Below, in pieces: positions 43,869 through 53,623 of a stretch of 64,000 nt of DNA (position 1 is the stretch's first letter; the number at the start of each line of letters is the position of its first letter). The position numbers and the translations under genes are program-made. This stretch comes from Rahnella bruchi (lineage in GTDB: Bacteria; Pseudomonadota; Gammaproteobacteria; Enterobacterales; Enterobacteriaceae), in contig NZ_QZWI01000010.1 of NCBI RefSeq assembly GCF_003614975.1, forward strand, positions 1 through 64,000, in the 5' to 3' direction. The notes beneath the pieces were generated by a model that saw nothing but the letters and a program-made list of their open reading frames with translations, made no database searches and was not told where the DNA came from.

Positions 43869-45194
43869 ATGCGTCGTGCGCAGCAGCGTTTAGCGATATG
43901 GATGAACGGTATTCCTGTGGGGTACTGGGAAAAGCAAAAAGGCGAGGATCGTTTACAGTATTCGCCCGAATGGACAGAAGACCAACAAGGGCGACCTTTG
44001 TCGCTTTCCCTGCCGTTCACGCCGGGCAATCAAGTGCATCGCGGCAATGTGGTTCGTGATTATTTTGACAATTTATTGCCCGACAGCGAAGGGATCCGCA
44101 GGCGCCTGGCGGTACGTTATCATGCTGAAAGCCTTGAACCTTTTGACTTGCTTACTGAACTGGGTCGGGACTGCGTTGGAGCAATCCAGCTGCTGCAGGT
44201 CGAAGATCAACCCACAGGGATATTCACCATCCGCCAGCGTCCGCTTTCGGAGCCGGAAATTGCCGGTATGCTGCGCAACACGGCGGTGGTTCTGCCGGGT
44301 CAACACGATCAGGATGAAGATCTGCGATTATCTATCGCGGGAGCACAGGAAAAAACGGCGCTGTTATGGCACAACCATCAGTGGTGCCTGCCGGAAGGAA
44401 ATACGCCAACTACGCACATTTTCAAATTACCACTGGGTCTGGTGGGCAACATGCAGGCGGACATGAGTACGTCCGTTGAAAATGAATGGCTTTGTGCCCT
44501 GATCCTTGAGCAGTATGGAGTGCCAGTTGCTAAAACGCACATTGGACAATTTGAAGATCAGAAAGCGTTGATCGTCGAACGTTTTGACCGAAAGCTTTCT
44601 TCAGACGAGGCATGGTGGATCCGTCTGCCGCAGGAGGATATGTGTCAGGCCATGGGCGTTTCACCCTTGCGGAAGTACCAGTCAGATGGTGGCCCGGGGA
44701 TCTCGGATATTATGGAAATCCTGAGCCGGTCTGAGCAGGCTCAGCAAGATCAGTATCAGTTTTTCAAGGCACAGATAATTTTCTGGTTGATGGCTGCTAC
44801 CGACGGCCATGCGAAAAATTTCAGTATCGCGCACCTTCCTCAAAATCGTTATCACATGACGCCACTGTATGACATTTTGTCAGCGTGGCCGGTCATCGGG
44901 CATGGGAACAATAAGATAGCGTGGCAGAAATGTAAGCTGGCAATGGCTGTCCGGGGGAGTAACAATTATTACCTGATTAATAAGATTCAGCGCAGACACT
45001 GGATTAAGCAGGGAGAGCAAAGTGGATTAGGGAGAAGACAAATTGAAACCATTATTGATGAGATCATCGAACTCACGCCGGTCGTTATTGAAAATGTCAC
45101 GAGGCAGCTGCCTGCTTCATTTCCCCCTGAACTGGCTGATGCCATATTTACAGGGATGGAGCAGCAACGGGTAAGACTTCAAGCACAGGCTTAA
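43869..45194 (+). CDS. hipA: HipA serine/threonine kinase toxin
   Basis: 441 residues, full length with the N-terminal subdomain, unlike the HipT at 21450. Autophosphorylation Ser155 lies in S-I-A-G-A-Q-E-K-T-A-L-L, and catalytic Asp312 in T-D-G-H-A-K-N-F-S followed by Y-D-I-L-S-A. E. coli HipA phosphorylates GltX and causes persistence. The target is inferred by family. A strong terminator follows. The gene belongs to a different HipA subclass from the HipBST toxin in the same window. Confidence 0.95.
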   Translation: MRRAQQRLAIWMNGIPVGYWEKQKGEDRLQYSPEWTEDQQGRPLSLSLPFTPGNQVHRGNVVRDYFDNLLPDSEGIRRRLAVRYHAESLEPFDLLTELGRDCVGAIQLLQVEDQPTGIFTIRQRPLSEPEIAGMLRNTAVVLPGQHDQDEDLRLSIAGAQEKTALLWHNHQWCLPEGNTPTTHIFKLPLGLVGNMQADMSTSVENEWLCALILEQYGVPVAKTHIGQFEDQKALIVERFDRKLSSDEAWWIRLPQEDMCQAMGVSPLRKYQSDGGPGISDIMEILSRSEQAQQDQYQFFKAQIIFWLMAATDGHAKNFSIAHLPQNRYHMTPLYDILSAWPVIGHGNNKIAWQKCKLAMAVRGSNNYYLINKIQRRHWIKQGEQSGLGRRQIETIIDEIIELTPVVIENVTRQLPASFPPELADAIFTGMEQQRVRLQAQA

Positions 45195-45212
45195 CCTGTA
45201 AATACCACCCAC

Positions 45213-45245
45213 AAAAAAGCCCGCCGGTTTACCCCGGCGGGCTTT
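45213..45245. terminator. bidirectional terminator between hipA and gcd
   Basis: Nine-bp stem GCCCGCCGG/CCGGCGGGC with a 6-base loop, A6 on the left and TTT on the right. It serves both convergent genes. Confidence 0.85.
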
Positions 45246-45263
45246 GTCATTTACTGCAAAATC

Positions 45264-47744
45264 TTATTTCTCGTCAGGCAGTGCGTAGGCGATCACGTAG
45301 TCGCCGCGTTCTGCGGACTGACGTGCGCCACCGGCGCTGATGATGATGTACTGTTTACCGGTTTTCGGGGAAACGTAAGTCATCGGGCCAGATTGACTGC
45401 CGACAGGCAGACGGGATTTCCAGATTTCTTTACCGGTTGCAGTATCAAACGCACGCAGATAGAAATCCTGCGTACCGGCGAAGAACAGCAGGCCGGATTG
45501 CGTTGACAGGCTCGCGCCCAGCGTTGGCATACCGACTTCCATTGGCATACGCATTTTGATGCCCAGCGGACCGGTGTCTTTCACTGTACCGACAGGAACC
45601 TGCCAGACAATTTTACCGGTTTTCAGGTTAACCGCAGACATGGTACCGAACGGGGGTTTCTGGCAAGGGATGCCCAGCGGAGACAGGAAACGCTCGCGGA
45701 CTGCGCCGTAAGGCGTACCGTCCATCGGCACCATACCCATCTCGATGCCGCTCGCGCCGGTCGGAACCTGTGCACGCGGAACCATGTAGTTCGCCAGACC
45801 CAGACGCATATCATTCACGAACATGATGGCGTTGTTCGGGTCAACCGACACGCTGCCCCAGTTCATACCGCCCAGAGAACCCGGGAATTGCAGGGAACGA
45901 TCCAGACCCGGAGGCGTGTAAACGCCCTGGTGACGCATACCTTTAAACTCGATGCGGCACAGCAGCTGATCCATCGGCGTTGCGCCCCACATATCAGATT
46001 CTTTCAGCGTCTGGTTGCCGATGTTTGGCATGCCGACAGAGAAAGGCTGAGTTTTAGAGTAGCGTTCGCCAGGAACGTTGCCCTGCGGTACTTCGCGGTT
46101 TTCGACTTTCGCAACCGGCTGACCGGTTTCGCGGTTCAGCATGAAGATCATGCCCTGTTTGGAGGTCTGCACCAGAACCGGCGTGCTGCCACCTTTACCG
46201 TCCGGCAGATCATACAGCAGCGGCTGAGACGGCAGGTCGAAGTCCCACAGGTCGTGATGCGTGGTCTGGAAAGTCCAGCGGACTTTACCGGTGGCCACGT
46301 CTACCGCGACAACAGAAGAACTGTATTTGTCATCAAGCTCTGTACGCGTGCCGCCGAAGAAGTCTGGCGTCGCGTTACCGGTTGGCATGTAAATCAGACC
46401 CAGTTTTGGATCGTATGACATGGCTGACCAGACGTTCGGCGTACCACGGGTGTAGGTTTCACCTTCCGGTGGCAGTTTGGTGATGTTCGGATTACCCGGA
46501 TCCCATGCCCACACCAGCGCGCCGGTGTGCACGTCGAATGCACGAACCACGCCCGGAGGTTCGCCGGTGGAGAAGTTATCTGCCACGCGACCACCCACAA
46601 CCACCACATTACCCGCGACCAGCGGGGTAGAGGTTTGCTGGTAGTAGCCTGGTTTGACTTCACCCATGCCGACTTTCAGATCCACCACGCCGTTGTCACC
46701 GAAATCAGCGCAAGGCTTGCCGGTGTCGGCGTTGATGGCGATCAGACGCGCATCAATGGTTGGCAGGAACAGACGACGTTCGCAGGTTCCGCTGACAGTA
46801 CCGCCGGTGGCAGCAGGCGCTTGCGGGGCATCGGTTGCAGGCGCGGCAGCTTCTGAAGCGGCGTTTGGCGTGGCCGGTTCAGCCGCAGGAATGGCAACTG
46901 GCTGTGCTGCCGGAGCCTGTGGCGCTGCGCTGCTATTCTCGTAATAGCCCAGACCACGGCAACGCTGCCAGTTAGGCGCGGTAGAGTTGGAGTCATAAGA
47001 CCACAGCTTTTTACCGTCATCCACATTCAGGGCGATCACTTTGCTGTAAGCGGTACACACAAACAGCTTGTCGGCCACCTGCAGCGGGGTGTTCTGATCT
47101 TCAGCGCCGGAGCCGTTACTCTGCGGGATATCGCCGGTATGAGCCGTCCACGCAACCTGAAGTTTATCGACGTTGGTTTTGTTGATCTGATCCAATGCAG
47201 CAAAACGGTCGCCTGCGGTGGTGTTACCCCAGTTTTCCCAGTTCTTCTGCTCTGCACCTTTATCTACCGGTTTCACCGGCACCTGATCGTTGTCGGCGCT
47301 GATGATTGGCGTCGGCACGAAGGTGTTGCCGAAAGCGGCAATCAGCGCAACGGCCAGAACCGCCGCCAGCGAGAAGCTTGGCCCTTTACGTGCCACCAGA
47401 CCCGCACGTGCTTTCAGCAGCGGATAAGCCAGTGCGACCAGGAAAGCCAGAACGCCGAACGTGAACAGGCGGGAGAACAGCGGCCAGAACGTAAAGCCTG
47501 CGTCCCAGACGGCCCAGATAATAGAAAGCACAAAGGCCACGGCATAAAGCCATGCGCCGGAAGGCTTACCTTTAAAAATCAAAACGGCGGAAACGATGAG
47601 CGCCAGACCCATCAGCAGGAAGTAAACGCTTCCTCCTAATGTGGCCAGGTACGCACCACCGATACCGAGTGTCAGGCCGATGACGACCATCAGCGCACTC
47701 AGTAACCAGAGGAGCCACGTCCACTTGTTATTTGTTGTTGGCAT
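45264..47744 (-). CDS. gcd: membrane-bound PQQ-dependent glucose dehydrogenase
   Basis: 826 residues. Five N-terminal membrane segments (to about residue 145) anchor an eight-bladed periplasmic quinoprotein domain: N-W-E-N-W-G-N-T-T-A-G-D-R, repeated W motifs, and W-D-P-G-N-P and D-F-D-L-P-S-Q segments. It oxidises glucose (or quinate/shikimate in relatives) to the lactone, passing electrons to ubiquinone, and acidifies the surroundings. About 40 residues rich in Ala, Pro and Glu (about 280-322) form an insert not in E. coli Gcd. The GCD call is preferred over quinate dehydrogenase because of close overall match, with moderate certainty. Confidence 0.88.
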   Translation of the reverse strand: MPTTNNKWTWLLWLLSALMVVIGLTLGIGGAYLATLGGSVYFLLMGLALIVSAVLIFKGKPSGAWLYAVAFVLSIIWAVWDAGFTFWPLFSRLFTFGVLAFLVALAYPLLKARAGLVARKGPSFSLAAVLAVALIAAFGNTFVPTPIISADNDQVPVKPVDKGAEQKNWENWGNTTAGDRFAALDQINKTNVDKLQVAWTAHTGDIPQSNGSGAEDQNTPLQVADKLFVCTAYSKVIALNVDDGKKLWSYDSNSTAPNWQRCRGLGYYENSSAAPQAPAAQPVAIPAAEPATPNAASEAAAPATDAPQAPAATGGTVSGTCERRLFLPTIDARLIAINADTGKPCADFGDNGVVDLKVGMGEVKPGYYQQTSTPLVAGNVVVVGGRVADNFSTGEPPGVVRAFDVHTGALVWAWDPGNPNITKLPPEGETYTRGTPNVWSAMSYDPKLGLIYMPTGNATPDFFGGTRTELDDKYSSSVVAVDVATGKVRWTFQTTHHDLWDFDLPSQPLLYDLPDGKGGSTPVLVQTSKQGMIFMLNRETGQPVAKVENREVPQGNVPGERYSKTQPFSVGMPNIGNQTLKESDMWGATPMDQLLCRIEFKGMRHQGVYTPPGLDRSLQFPGSLGGMNWGSVSVDPNNAIMFVNDMRLGLANYMVPRAQVPTGASGIEMGMVPMDGTPYGAVRERFLSPLGIPCQKPPFGTMSAVNLKTGKIVWQVPVGTVKDTGPLGIKMRMPMEVGMPTLGASLSTQSGLLFFAGTQDFYLRAFDTATGKEIWKSRLPVGSQSGPMTYVSPKTGKQYIIISAGGARQSAERGDYVIAYALPDEK

Positions 47745-48139
47745 GATTTATCTCACTGCATTGGTTTGTAGAAATAGGTTGTAGAGAACTGCTAATGAAA
47801 AGCTGGTAACACTTAACGACCACCCGCCACTAAATGAACCAAATAGAACAATTTCGCGCAAATAGTAATACTTCTCATCGAGGTTGTGAATGTGTAACGA
47901 AGAGTTTGAAATTAGGTAAATTATTATAGATTAGATTATTATTTATGCAGGTATTTTTTACACATTGATTTTAAAGAATAAAATAAAGTATGTTATTCAT
48001 TATTTTTATTTTTTTATAAATATATATATGTTTTTCATCTAACAGATCGCACCAACTGTCCGCACATTTTTGGTCATAAAGACTGAAATGTAACATTTCG
48101 GACTCATTGGTACGAAATCGGCGAACCTGACGGGGTGTT
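47745..48139. other. AT-rich promoter region upstream of gcd
   Basis: 395 bases with no gene. A very AT-rich block (about 47920-48035, T-runs and TATATATA) lies in the middle and probably carries the gcd promoter. Confidence 0.5.
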
Positions 48140-49027
48140 TTACAGATAGCCTTCGATTAACGTCTTCATTTCTTTGGTGATGTGTTCCACCAGACGGCTT
48201 TTCGGAATTTGCGGCGGGAAAACGGCGAGATAGGCGATGCTGATATTCGGTGTAAAGGGTTTGAGCACCAGATCACTTTTATGGCTACGCGCGGTAATGA
48301 AATCAACCACGCCGACGCCCAGATTATTCCCGGCCATCACACAGCAGTTATTGAGAGATGTTTCGATTGGGTTGTTCAGATATAAGTCGAGACGGCTCAT
48401 CACCTGATCGAGCTGTTCACGCAGCGGCGTTTTGCGCCCCGGAATAATAGGGCGATAACGCGTCAGATCCATCGCAGTCACCACGTCTTGTTTCGCCAGC
48501 GGATGGCGTGGCGACATCACGGCAACGGCGTTCGCCCGTGCCAGCATTTCCGCTTCCAGACCTTTCACGTCCGGCTTGCCGAAAATAAATCCGACGTCGT
48601 ACTGATTGCTGGTGACGACATCGGTGATATGCGTCGTACTTTCAATGTCCAAAAACAACGAGATATCAGAAATCTGCTCAATCAGCGGCGGGAGGATATG
48701 CTCGACGCACAGCGCCGATAACGCCGCCACTGAACCGATACGCAAAACGCTGCCTTTGGAATGACGGATTTCGTCGGCGATATGTGAAATATGTTCAAGT
48801 CCGAGGTATAAACGCTCGACTTCGCGATACAGCTTGATCGCATCGTCACGCGCGATCAGCCCGCGTCCGTCGCGGTCAAAAAGCTTCAGATCCACCGCAT
48901 ATTCAAAGTCGCGGATCAGCCGGCTGACCGCAGGCTGGGTGATGTTCATCATATTCGCGGCTGCGGTAATGCTACCTGTCAGGATCACTTTGTGAAAAGC
49001 TTCGACCTGACGGGGATTAATTTTCAT
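48140..49027 (-). CDS. LysR family transcriptional regulator
   Basis: 295 residues. N-terminal HTH: R-Q-V-E-A-F-H-K-V-I-L-T-G-S-I-T-A-A-A, then T-Q-P-A-V-S-R-L-I-R-D-F-E recognition region; LysR effector domain follows. It is divergent from the binding-protein gene at 49169 with 141 bases between. It probably regulates the whole 49169-57313 operon. The sequence resembles NocR/OccR-type LysR proteins that control opine uptake, but that likeness is only impressionistic. Confidence 0.85.
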   Translation of the reverse strand: MKINPRQVEAFHKVILTGSITAAANMMNITQPAVSRLIRDFEYAVDLKLFDRDGRGLIARDDAIKLYREVERLYLGLEHISHIADEIRHSKGSVLRIGSVAALSALCVEHILPPLIEQISDISLFLDIESTTHITDVVTSNQYDVGFIFGKPDVKGLEAEMLARANAVAVMSPRHPLAKQDVVTAMDLTRYRPIIPGRKTPLREQLDQVMSRLDLYLNNPIETSLNNCCVMAGNNLGVGVVDFITARSHKSDLVLKPFTPNISIAYLAVFPPQIPKSRLVEHITKEMKTLIEGYL

Positions 49028-49168
49028 AATATATCCTCAGAATCCATAACATTTGTTTATGGATGTAACACAAAATACAATTTTCAATTCAGAAGTCCAC
49101 CCCCTAGACTCCAATTTACGATCTGATACACATTGCCTGAAAATCTAAAAAAATTAAGGGTTAAATGC

Positions 49169-50734
49169 ATGAGAAAGTCCGTTCTGGCAGGAGTGCTTTC
49201 CTCAGCACTGGCCACGCTTTTCGTTTTTAATACAGCTTCTGCACAGGCTGCTGATCTGAAAATCGGTCTGGCCGCTTCAACGACTTCGATGGATCCGCAA
49301 TTTTATGTCGGTGGTGCCAACAGCGCCATGGCACGCAATATCTTTGACGGCCTGGTTAATCAGGACGAAAAACAACACATTACGCCTGCACTCGCGGTGT
49401 CGTGGAAAGTTATCAACGACACGACCTGGGAATTTGCCCTGCGTCCCGGCGTGAAATTCCACGACGGCAGCGATTTCACCGCCAAAGACGTGGTTGCCAG
49501 CGTGAAACGCGTGGCGCTGGCCTCGAAAAACAGCCCGAGCGCCTATACGCCGTACGTGAATGACATCGCTGATGTCACTGAAGTGAATCCTTTAACGGTG
49601 AGAATTATCACCAAAGCGCCAACACCTTTATTACTGAACAACTTAAGCCGTGTCGCGATTTTGCCTGCGCGTCTTGAAACGGTCGGATCACAAACCCTCA
49701 ATGAAGGGAAAGACGTGATCGGCACCGGCCCGTTCAAATTTGTCAGCTGGACGCCGGACGATAACGTGGTGCTGGCGCGTAACGACCAGTACTGGGGCGG
49801 AAAAGCGCAGTGGGATAAGGTCACGCTGCGTGTGTTCAAAAACCCGAGTGCCCGCGTGGCGGCGATGCGTTCCGGCGACGTGGATATGATTGAAAGCGTG
49901 CCGACGGCAGACGGACGGGATCTGGGCAAACAAACCAGCCTGCATCTGGAATCCGTGGCCGGTAACCGCATTCTGTATTTGCACCCGGATCAGGATCGCG
50001 ATGTGTCGCCATTCGCCAAAGGGCCGGATGGCAGCAATCCGCTGAAAAAACGCGAAGTGCGTGAAGCGATGTCGCTGGCGATAAACCGTCAGTCGATTGT
50101 GGATCGCATCATGGACGGGCAGGGCGTACCGGCGTCGCAGTTGGTTCCGGCTGGGTATTTTGGTTATACGCCTTCAATACCCGCAGCGGTTTATGACCCG
50201 GCGAAAGCCAAACAGTTGCTGGCGCAGGCCGGTTATCCGGACGGTTTCACGCTGACGTTCCATGCGTCGAACGACCGTTATCCGAATGATTCTAAAATCG
50301 CGCAGGCGCTTGGACAGATGTTCAGCCGCGTGGGCATTAAAACTGACGTTGTGACCATGCCGGGCAGCGTGTATTTCTCGCGTGCATCCAAACGCGATTT
50401 CAGCCTGATTATGGGCGGCGCGGCGATTGAAACCGGTGAAGCGTCCGGTGTGCTCGGGCCGTTGCTGGAAACCTTCGGGCCAAATGGCGGACAGGGAAAC
50501 CGCGGACGTTATTCCAATCCTGAATTTGATAAAACGCTGGCAAAAGCGCGGGAAACTCTCGACGACGTTCAGCGTGAAAAGCTGTTGCAGCAGGCCACAG
50601 AGATTGCCATGAAAGACGAAGGCACCATTCCGTTGCTGTTCCTTTCATACACCTGGGCGATGAAAACACCTTATACCTACGTTGGCCGCTCCGACGGCTA
50701 CACGTTGCCGTACTTTGTGCATGAGAAACAATAA
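49169..50734 (+). CDS. peptide/opine-type ABC transporter substrate-binding protein (SBP_bac_5)
   Basis: 521 residues from ATG 49169 with TTAAGGG about 9 bases before. Signal peptide M-R-K-S-V-L then a hydrophobic core ending A-S-A-Q-A; mature protein starts near A-D-L-K-I-G-L. Family 5 features: D-P-Q-F-Y-V-G near 43, F-H-D-G-S-D-F-T-A-K-D-V near 109-120. It delivers the substrate to the permease/ATPase encoded at 53620-57313. The intervening aldolase and nucleoside hydrolases suggest a nucleoside- or sugar-acid-like ligand. Confidence 0.88.
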   Translation: MRKSVLAGVLSSALATLFVFNTASAQAADLKIGLAASTTSMDPQFYVGGANSAMARNIFDGLVNQDEKQHITPALAVSWKVINDTTWEFALRPGVKFHDGSDFTAKDVVASVKRVALASKNSPSAYTPYVNDIADVTEVNPLTVRIITKAPTPLLLNNLSRVAILPARLETVGSQTLNEGKDVIGTGPFKFVSWTPDDNVVLARNDQYWGGKAQWDKVTLRVFKNPSARVAAMRSGDVDMIESVPTADGRDLGKQTSLHLESVAGNRILYLHPDQDRDVSPFAKGPDGSNPLKKREVREAMSLAINRQSIVDRIMDGQGVPASQLVPAGYFGYTPSIPAAVYDPAKAKQLLAQAGYPDGFTLTFHASNDRYPNDSKIAQALGQMFSRVGIKTDVVTMPGSVYFSRASKRDFSLIMGGAAIETGEASGVLGPLLETFGPNGGQGNRGRYSNPEFDKTLAKARETLDDVQREKLLQQATEIAMKDEGTIPLLFLSYTWAMKTPYTYVGRSDGYTLPYFVHEKQ

Positions 50735-50827
50735 ATCAGCGCAGAGTGCGAACCGAACCAAGGCGGGAATACAGCACCAACACCAGGGCTGTACTAAGGT
50801 AGTAGTTTACTAAAAGAGAGAGAAGCT

Positions 50828-51712
50828 ATGACTTCTTTTAGCGGTGTGTATCCCTATCTGGTTTCGCCGGTCACTGATGGCGGCCAGATAGACAAACCAG
50901 TGTTAACCGCGCTGGTCGAACATCTGATTAACAGCGGCGTGCATGGTCTGACGCCGCTCGGAAGCACAGGTGAGTTCGCTTATCTCAATGCAGAGCAACG
51001 TACGGAGATAGTGAAAACCGTCGTCGAAGCCGCTCGAGGCCGCGTTCCGGTAATCGCCGGGGTTGCAGCCACCACCATTCAGGACGCTGTCGCGCAAACC
51101 GCTCGCTACGCCGCTCTGGGTGTCGACGGTATTCTGGCGATCCTCGAAGCGTATTTCCCGGTGCCCGATCAGGGTGTCGAAGACTATTTTCGTGCTATTG
51201 CGACCGCTGCCGGAAAACTGCCGGTCGTGCTGTACACCAATCCGCAGTTCCAGCGTTCTGATCTCAGCCTGCCGGTGATTGAGCGCCTGAGTCACGTGGA
51301 AAACATTAACTATATTAAAGATGCGTCGACCAATACTGGCCGGTTGCTGTCGATCATTGAGCGCACGCAGGGGCGGATGCAGGTGTTTGCGGCGTCGGCG
51401 CATATTCCCGCGTGTGTGATGCTGATTGGCGGCGTGGGCTGGATGGCCGGTCCGGCGTGTATTGTGCCGAAACAAAGTCTGGCGCTGTATGAAGCCGCGA
51501 AGCAGGGCGACTGGAAAAAAGCGATGGAGTTGCAGCGTCCGCTGTGGCGCATCAACGAAATCTTCGCCAAATATTCGATTGCCGGTTGTATCAAAGCCGC
51601 GCTGCAATTACAGGGCTTTGCGGTGGGCGATCCACTGGCGCCGCAGGTGCCTCTGAACGAAGCGGCGCGTGATGAAATCGCTGAAGTTTTACGTTCCGTG
51701 GGGGCGCTGTGA
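50828..51712 (+). CDS. dihydrodipicolinate synthase/N-acetylneuraminate lyase family protein
   Basis: 294 residues, TIM-barrel aldolase of class I. The Schiff-base Lys164 is in I-K-D-A-S-T, Tyr136 in L-Y-T-N-P, and the G-S-T-G-E-F carboxylate-binding motif is at 45-50. The family includes DapA, NanA, KDG aldolase and related pyruvate aldolases; the motif set does not separate them. It is second in a long ABC operon with nucleoside hydrolases. Biosynthetic lysine function is unlikely in this context. Confidence 0.88.
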   Translation: MTSFSGVYPYLVSPVTDGGQIDKPVLTALVEHLINSGVHGLTPLGSTGEFAYLNAEQRTEIVKTVVEAARGRVPVIAGVAATTIQDAVAQTARYAALGVDGILAILEAYFPVPDQGVEDYFRAIATAAGKLPVVLYTNPQFQRSDLSLPVIERLSHVENINYIKDASTNTGRLLSIIERTQGRMQVFAASAHIPACVMLIGGVGWMAGPACIVPKQSLALYEAAKQGDWKKAMELQRPLWRINEIFAKYSIAGCIKAALQLQGFAVGDPLAPQVPLNEAARDEIAEVLRSVGAL

Positions 51713-52659
51713 AAACCCTGCCGGTTATCATTGACTGCGATCCGGGTATTGACGATGCCATTGCGTTGCTCAGCGCGTTCGTCGCGCCGCAGCTGAACAT
51801 TCTCGGCATCTGCACGGTCTGCGGCAACCAGCCGCTGGCGAATACGACCCGCAACGCGCTGCAAATCGCCGAGCTGGGTTACCGGCTGGATATTCCGGTG
51901 TTCGCCGGTTGTCATCAGCCGATGCTGCGCGCACCAATCCACGGTCAGTTCCACGGGGAAAACGGCCTGGGCAATACCGCCTTTCCTGCGCCGCAAAAAT
52001 CCGCTGAATCTCTCCATGCCGTTAACTTTCTGATCAACAGCTGCGAACAGGCGATTGCCAGCAGTCAGCCGCTGACGCTGTGCGTGCTCGGACCGCTGAC
52101 CAATCTGGCGACCGCACTGCGCATGAAACCTGACATCGCCGCCGGTATCGGTCGCGTGGTGTTAATGGGCGGGGCTTATCGTGAAGCCGGAAACCGCACC
52201 ATGACCTCCGAATTCAATATGCTGGCCGATCCTCACGCCGCGCACATTGTATTTTCCTCGAATCTACACATCACCGTTTTGCCGCTCGATGCCACGCATG
52301 AGGTGATCCTGACGCCGGAACACGTGGCGAGATTCGTCAAAGTCTCCGGACGTATTTCCGCACAGCTTGGCGAATTAATGGCGTTCTGGGATCGCAACGA
52401 CGTACGTCGTTACGGTTCGCGCGGCGGGCCGTTGCACGATCCGCTGGTGATTGCTTACGTGCTGGCGCCGGAACTGTTTGGCACCGAAAAAGCGCGGGTG
52501 TTTGTCGAACATGACAGCGAACTGTGTATGGGGCAAACCGTTGCCGACTGGTACGGTAAGTCGGGGCAAACCCCTAACGTTGATATCGTCACGCGCGTGG
52601 ATGCAAACAAAGTCTTCGCACTGTTTTACGAACTGCTTTCACGTTATGCCGGAAAATAA
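51709..52659 (+). CDS. inosine-uridine-preferring nucleoside hydrolase family protein, copy 1
   Basis: 316 residues with a GTG start at 51709 overlapping the upstream stop. The calcium-binding D-x-D-x-G-x-D-D motif is D-C-D-P-G-I-D-D (residues 9-16), and the later L-G-P-L-T-N-L-A and E-F-N-M-x-x-D-P-H-A motifs of the family are present, with a C-terminal His in the G-x-x-x-H-D-P-L motif. These enzymes cleave the N-glycosidic bond of nucleosides. A second, diverged copy follows at once. Confidence 0.9.
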   Translation: MKTLPVIIDCDPGIDDAIALLSAFVAPQLNILGICTVCGNQPLANTTRNALQIAELGYRLDIPVFAGCHQPMLRAPIHGQFHGENGLGNTAFPAPQKSAESLHAVNFLINSCEQAIASSQPLTLCVLGPLTNLATALRMKPDIAAGIGRVVLMGGAYREAGNRTMTSEFNMLADPHAAHIVFSSNLHITVLPLDATHEVILTPEHVARFVKVSGRISAQLGELMAFWDRNDVRRYGSRGGPLHDPLVIAYVLAPELFGTEKARVFVEHDSELCMGQTVADWYGKSGQTPNVDIVTRVDANKVFALFYELLSRYAGK

Positions 52660-52663
52660 TCTT

Positions 52664-53623
52664 ATGAGCCAGCGCATCATTATTGATACTGACCCCGGCG
52701 TTGATGACGCCATCGCCATCTGGCTGGCTCTGGCGTCACCGGAACTGGACGTGCTCGGCATGACCGTGGTCGCCGGAAATGTGGCGCTGAAAGATACGGT
52801 GCGCAACGCCTGCAAGATTGTGGCGTTGTCCGGCAAGACAATACCGGTTTTTGCCGGCGCACCCGGCCCGCTGGTGCGCGAGCAGGTTTATGGCAAATAT
52901 GCGCACATCGGCGCATTCAAAAATGAACTGGTGCCGGATTCTGACCTGCAACCGCAGGCTGAACACGCGGTGGATTTTCTGGTGCGCACGTTACGACAGG
53001 CCGCCGAAGATAACGACCCGATCACCGTTTGTGTGATTGGCCCGATGACCAATATCGCGCTGGCGTTAGGAATGCATCCGGACGTCGCGCGCGGTATCAG
53101 ACACATCGTCACCATGAGCTGCGCGTTTACCGCGCTCGGGCACCGCGTGCCGTGGGCAGAATTCAACGTGTATGCCGACCCGCATGCCGCCGAGAAAGTC
53201 TTTAGCAGCGGGGTACCGCTTATCATCATGCCGCTGGATATGACCTTCCAGGCGCTGATCAGCAAAGATGATATTGAGGCGCTGAAACAGGATGGCGGCT
53301 TACCTGGCGAATCTGTCGCCGCGCTGCTCAATGCGTTTGATCGCAGCGACCTCAACCGTTTTGGTCGCGAAGGCGGGCCGGTACATGACGCCACCACCGT
53401 CGCATGGCTGCTGCAACCCGGCCTGTTTGAAGGTCAGCCCGCCCGCGTGGGCGTGGAAATTTCCGGTAAAACGGCGGGTTACACCTACGCGGATTTCTGG
53501 AACAAACTGGCGACGCCACCTAACGCCACGGTTATGCAAAAAGTGGATGAATACGGCTTCTTCAGTCTGTTGCGCCGCGTTTTCTCGCGATATGGCAACC
53601 CCTCCGGCGACGTTCAGGCATGA
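52664..53623 (+). CDS. inosine-uridine-preferring nucleoside hydrolase family protein, copy 2
   Basis: 319 residues from ATG 52664, four bases after copy 1. D-T-D-P-G-V-D-D at residues 7-14, I-G-P-M-T-N-I-A, E-F-N-V-Y-A-D-P-H-A and G-G-P-V-H-D-A-T are present. It is clearly paralogous to copy 1 but well diverged, so it likely takes a different nucleoside or a different form of the same substrate. It overlaps the permease gene by 4 bases. Confidence 0.9.
   Translation: MSQRIIIDTDPGVDDAIAIWLALASPELDVLGMTVVAGNVALKDTVRNACKIVALSGKTIPVFAGAPGPLVREQVYGKYAHIGAFKNELVPDSDLQPQAEHAVDFLVRTLRQAAEDNDPITVCVIGPMTNIALALGMHPDVARGIRHIVTMSCAFTALGHRVPWAEFNVYADPHAAEKVFSSGVPLIIMPLDMTFQALISKDDIEALKQDGGLPGESVAALLNAFDRSDLNRFGREGGPVHDATTVAWLLQPGLFEGQPARVGVEISGKTAGYTYADFWNKLATPPNATVMQKVDEYGFFSLLRRVFSRYGNPSGDVQA

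Noticed and set aside
50903..51607. 234-codon minus-strand frame opposite the aldolase gene
   Set aside because: Antisense shadow; the plus strand shows the DapA/NanA catalytic residues.
52975..53000. Further iteron-like hit around GTGGATTTTCTGGTG
   Set aside because: It is ordinary coding sequence for V-D-F-L-V-R in the nucleoside hydrolase. It matches too little of the iteron and lacks GATC.
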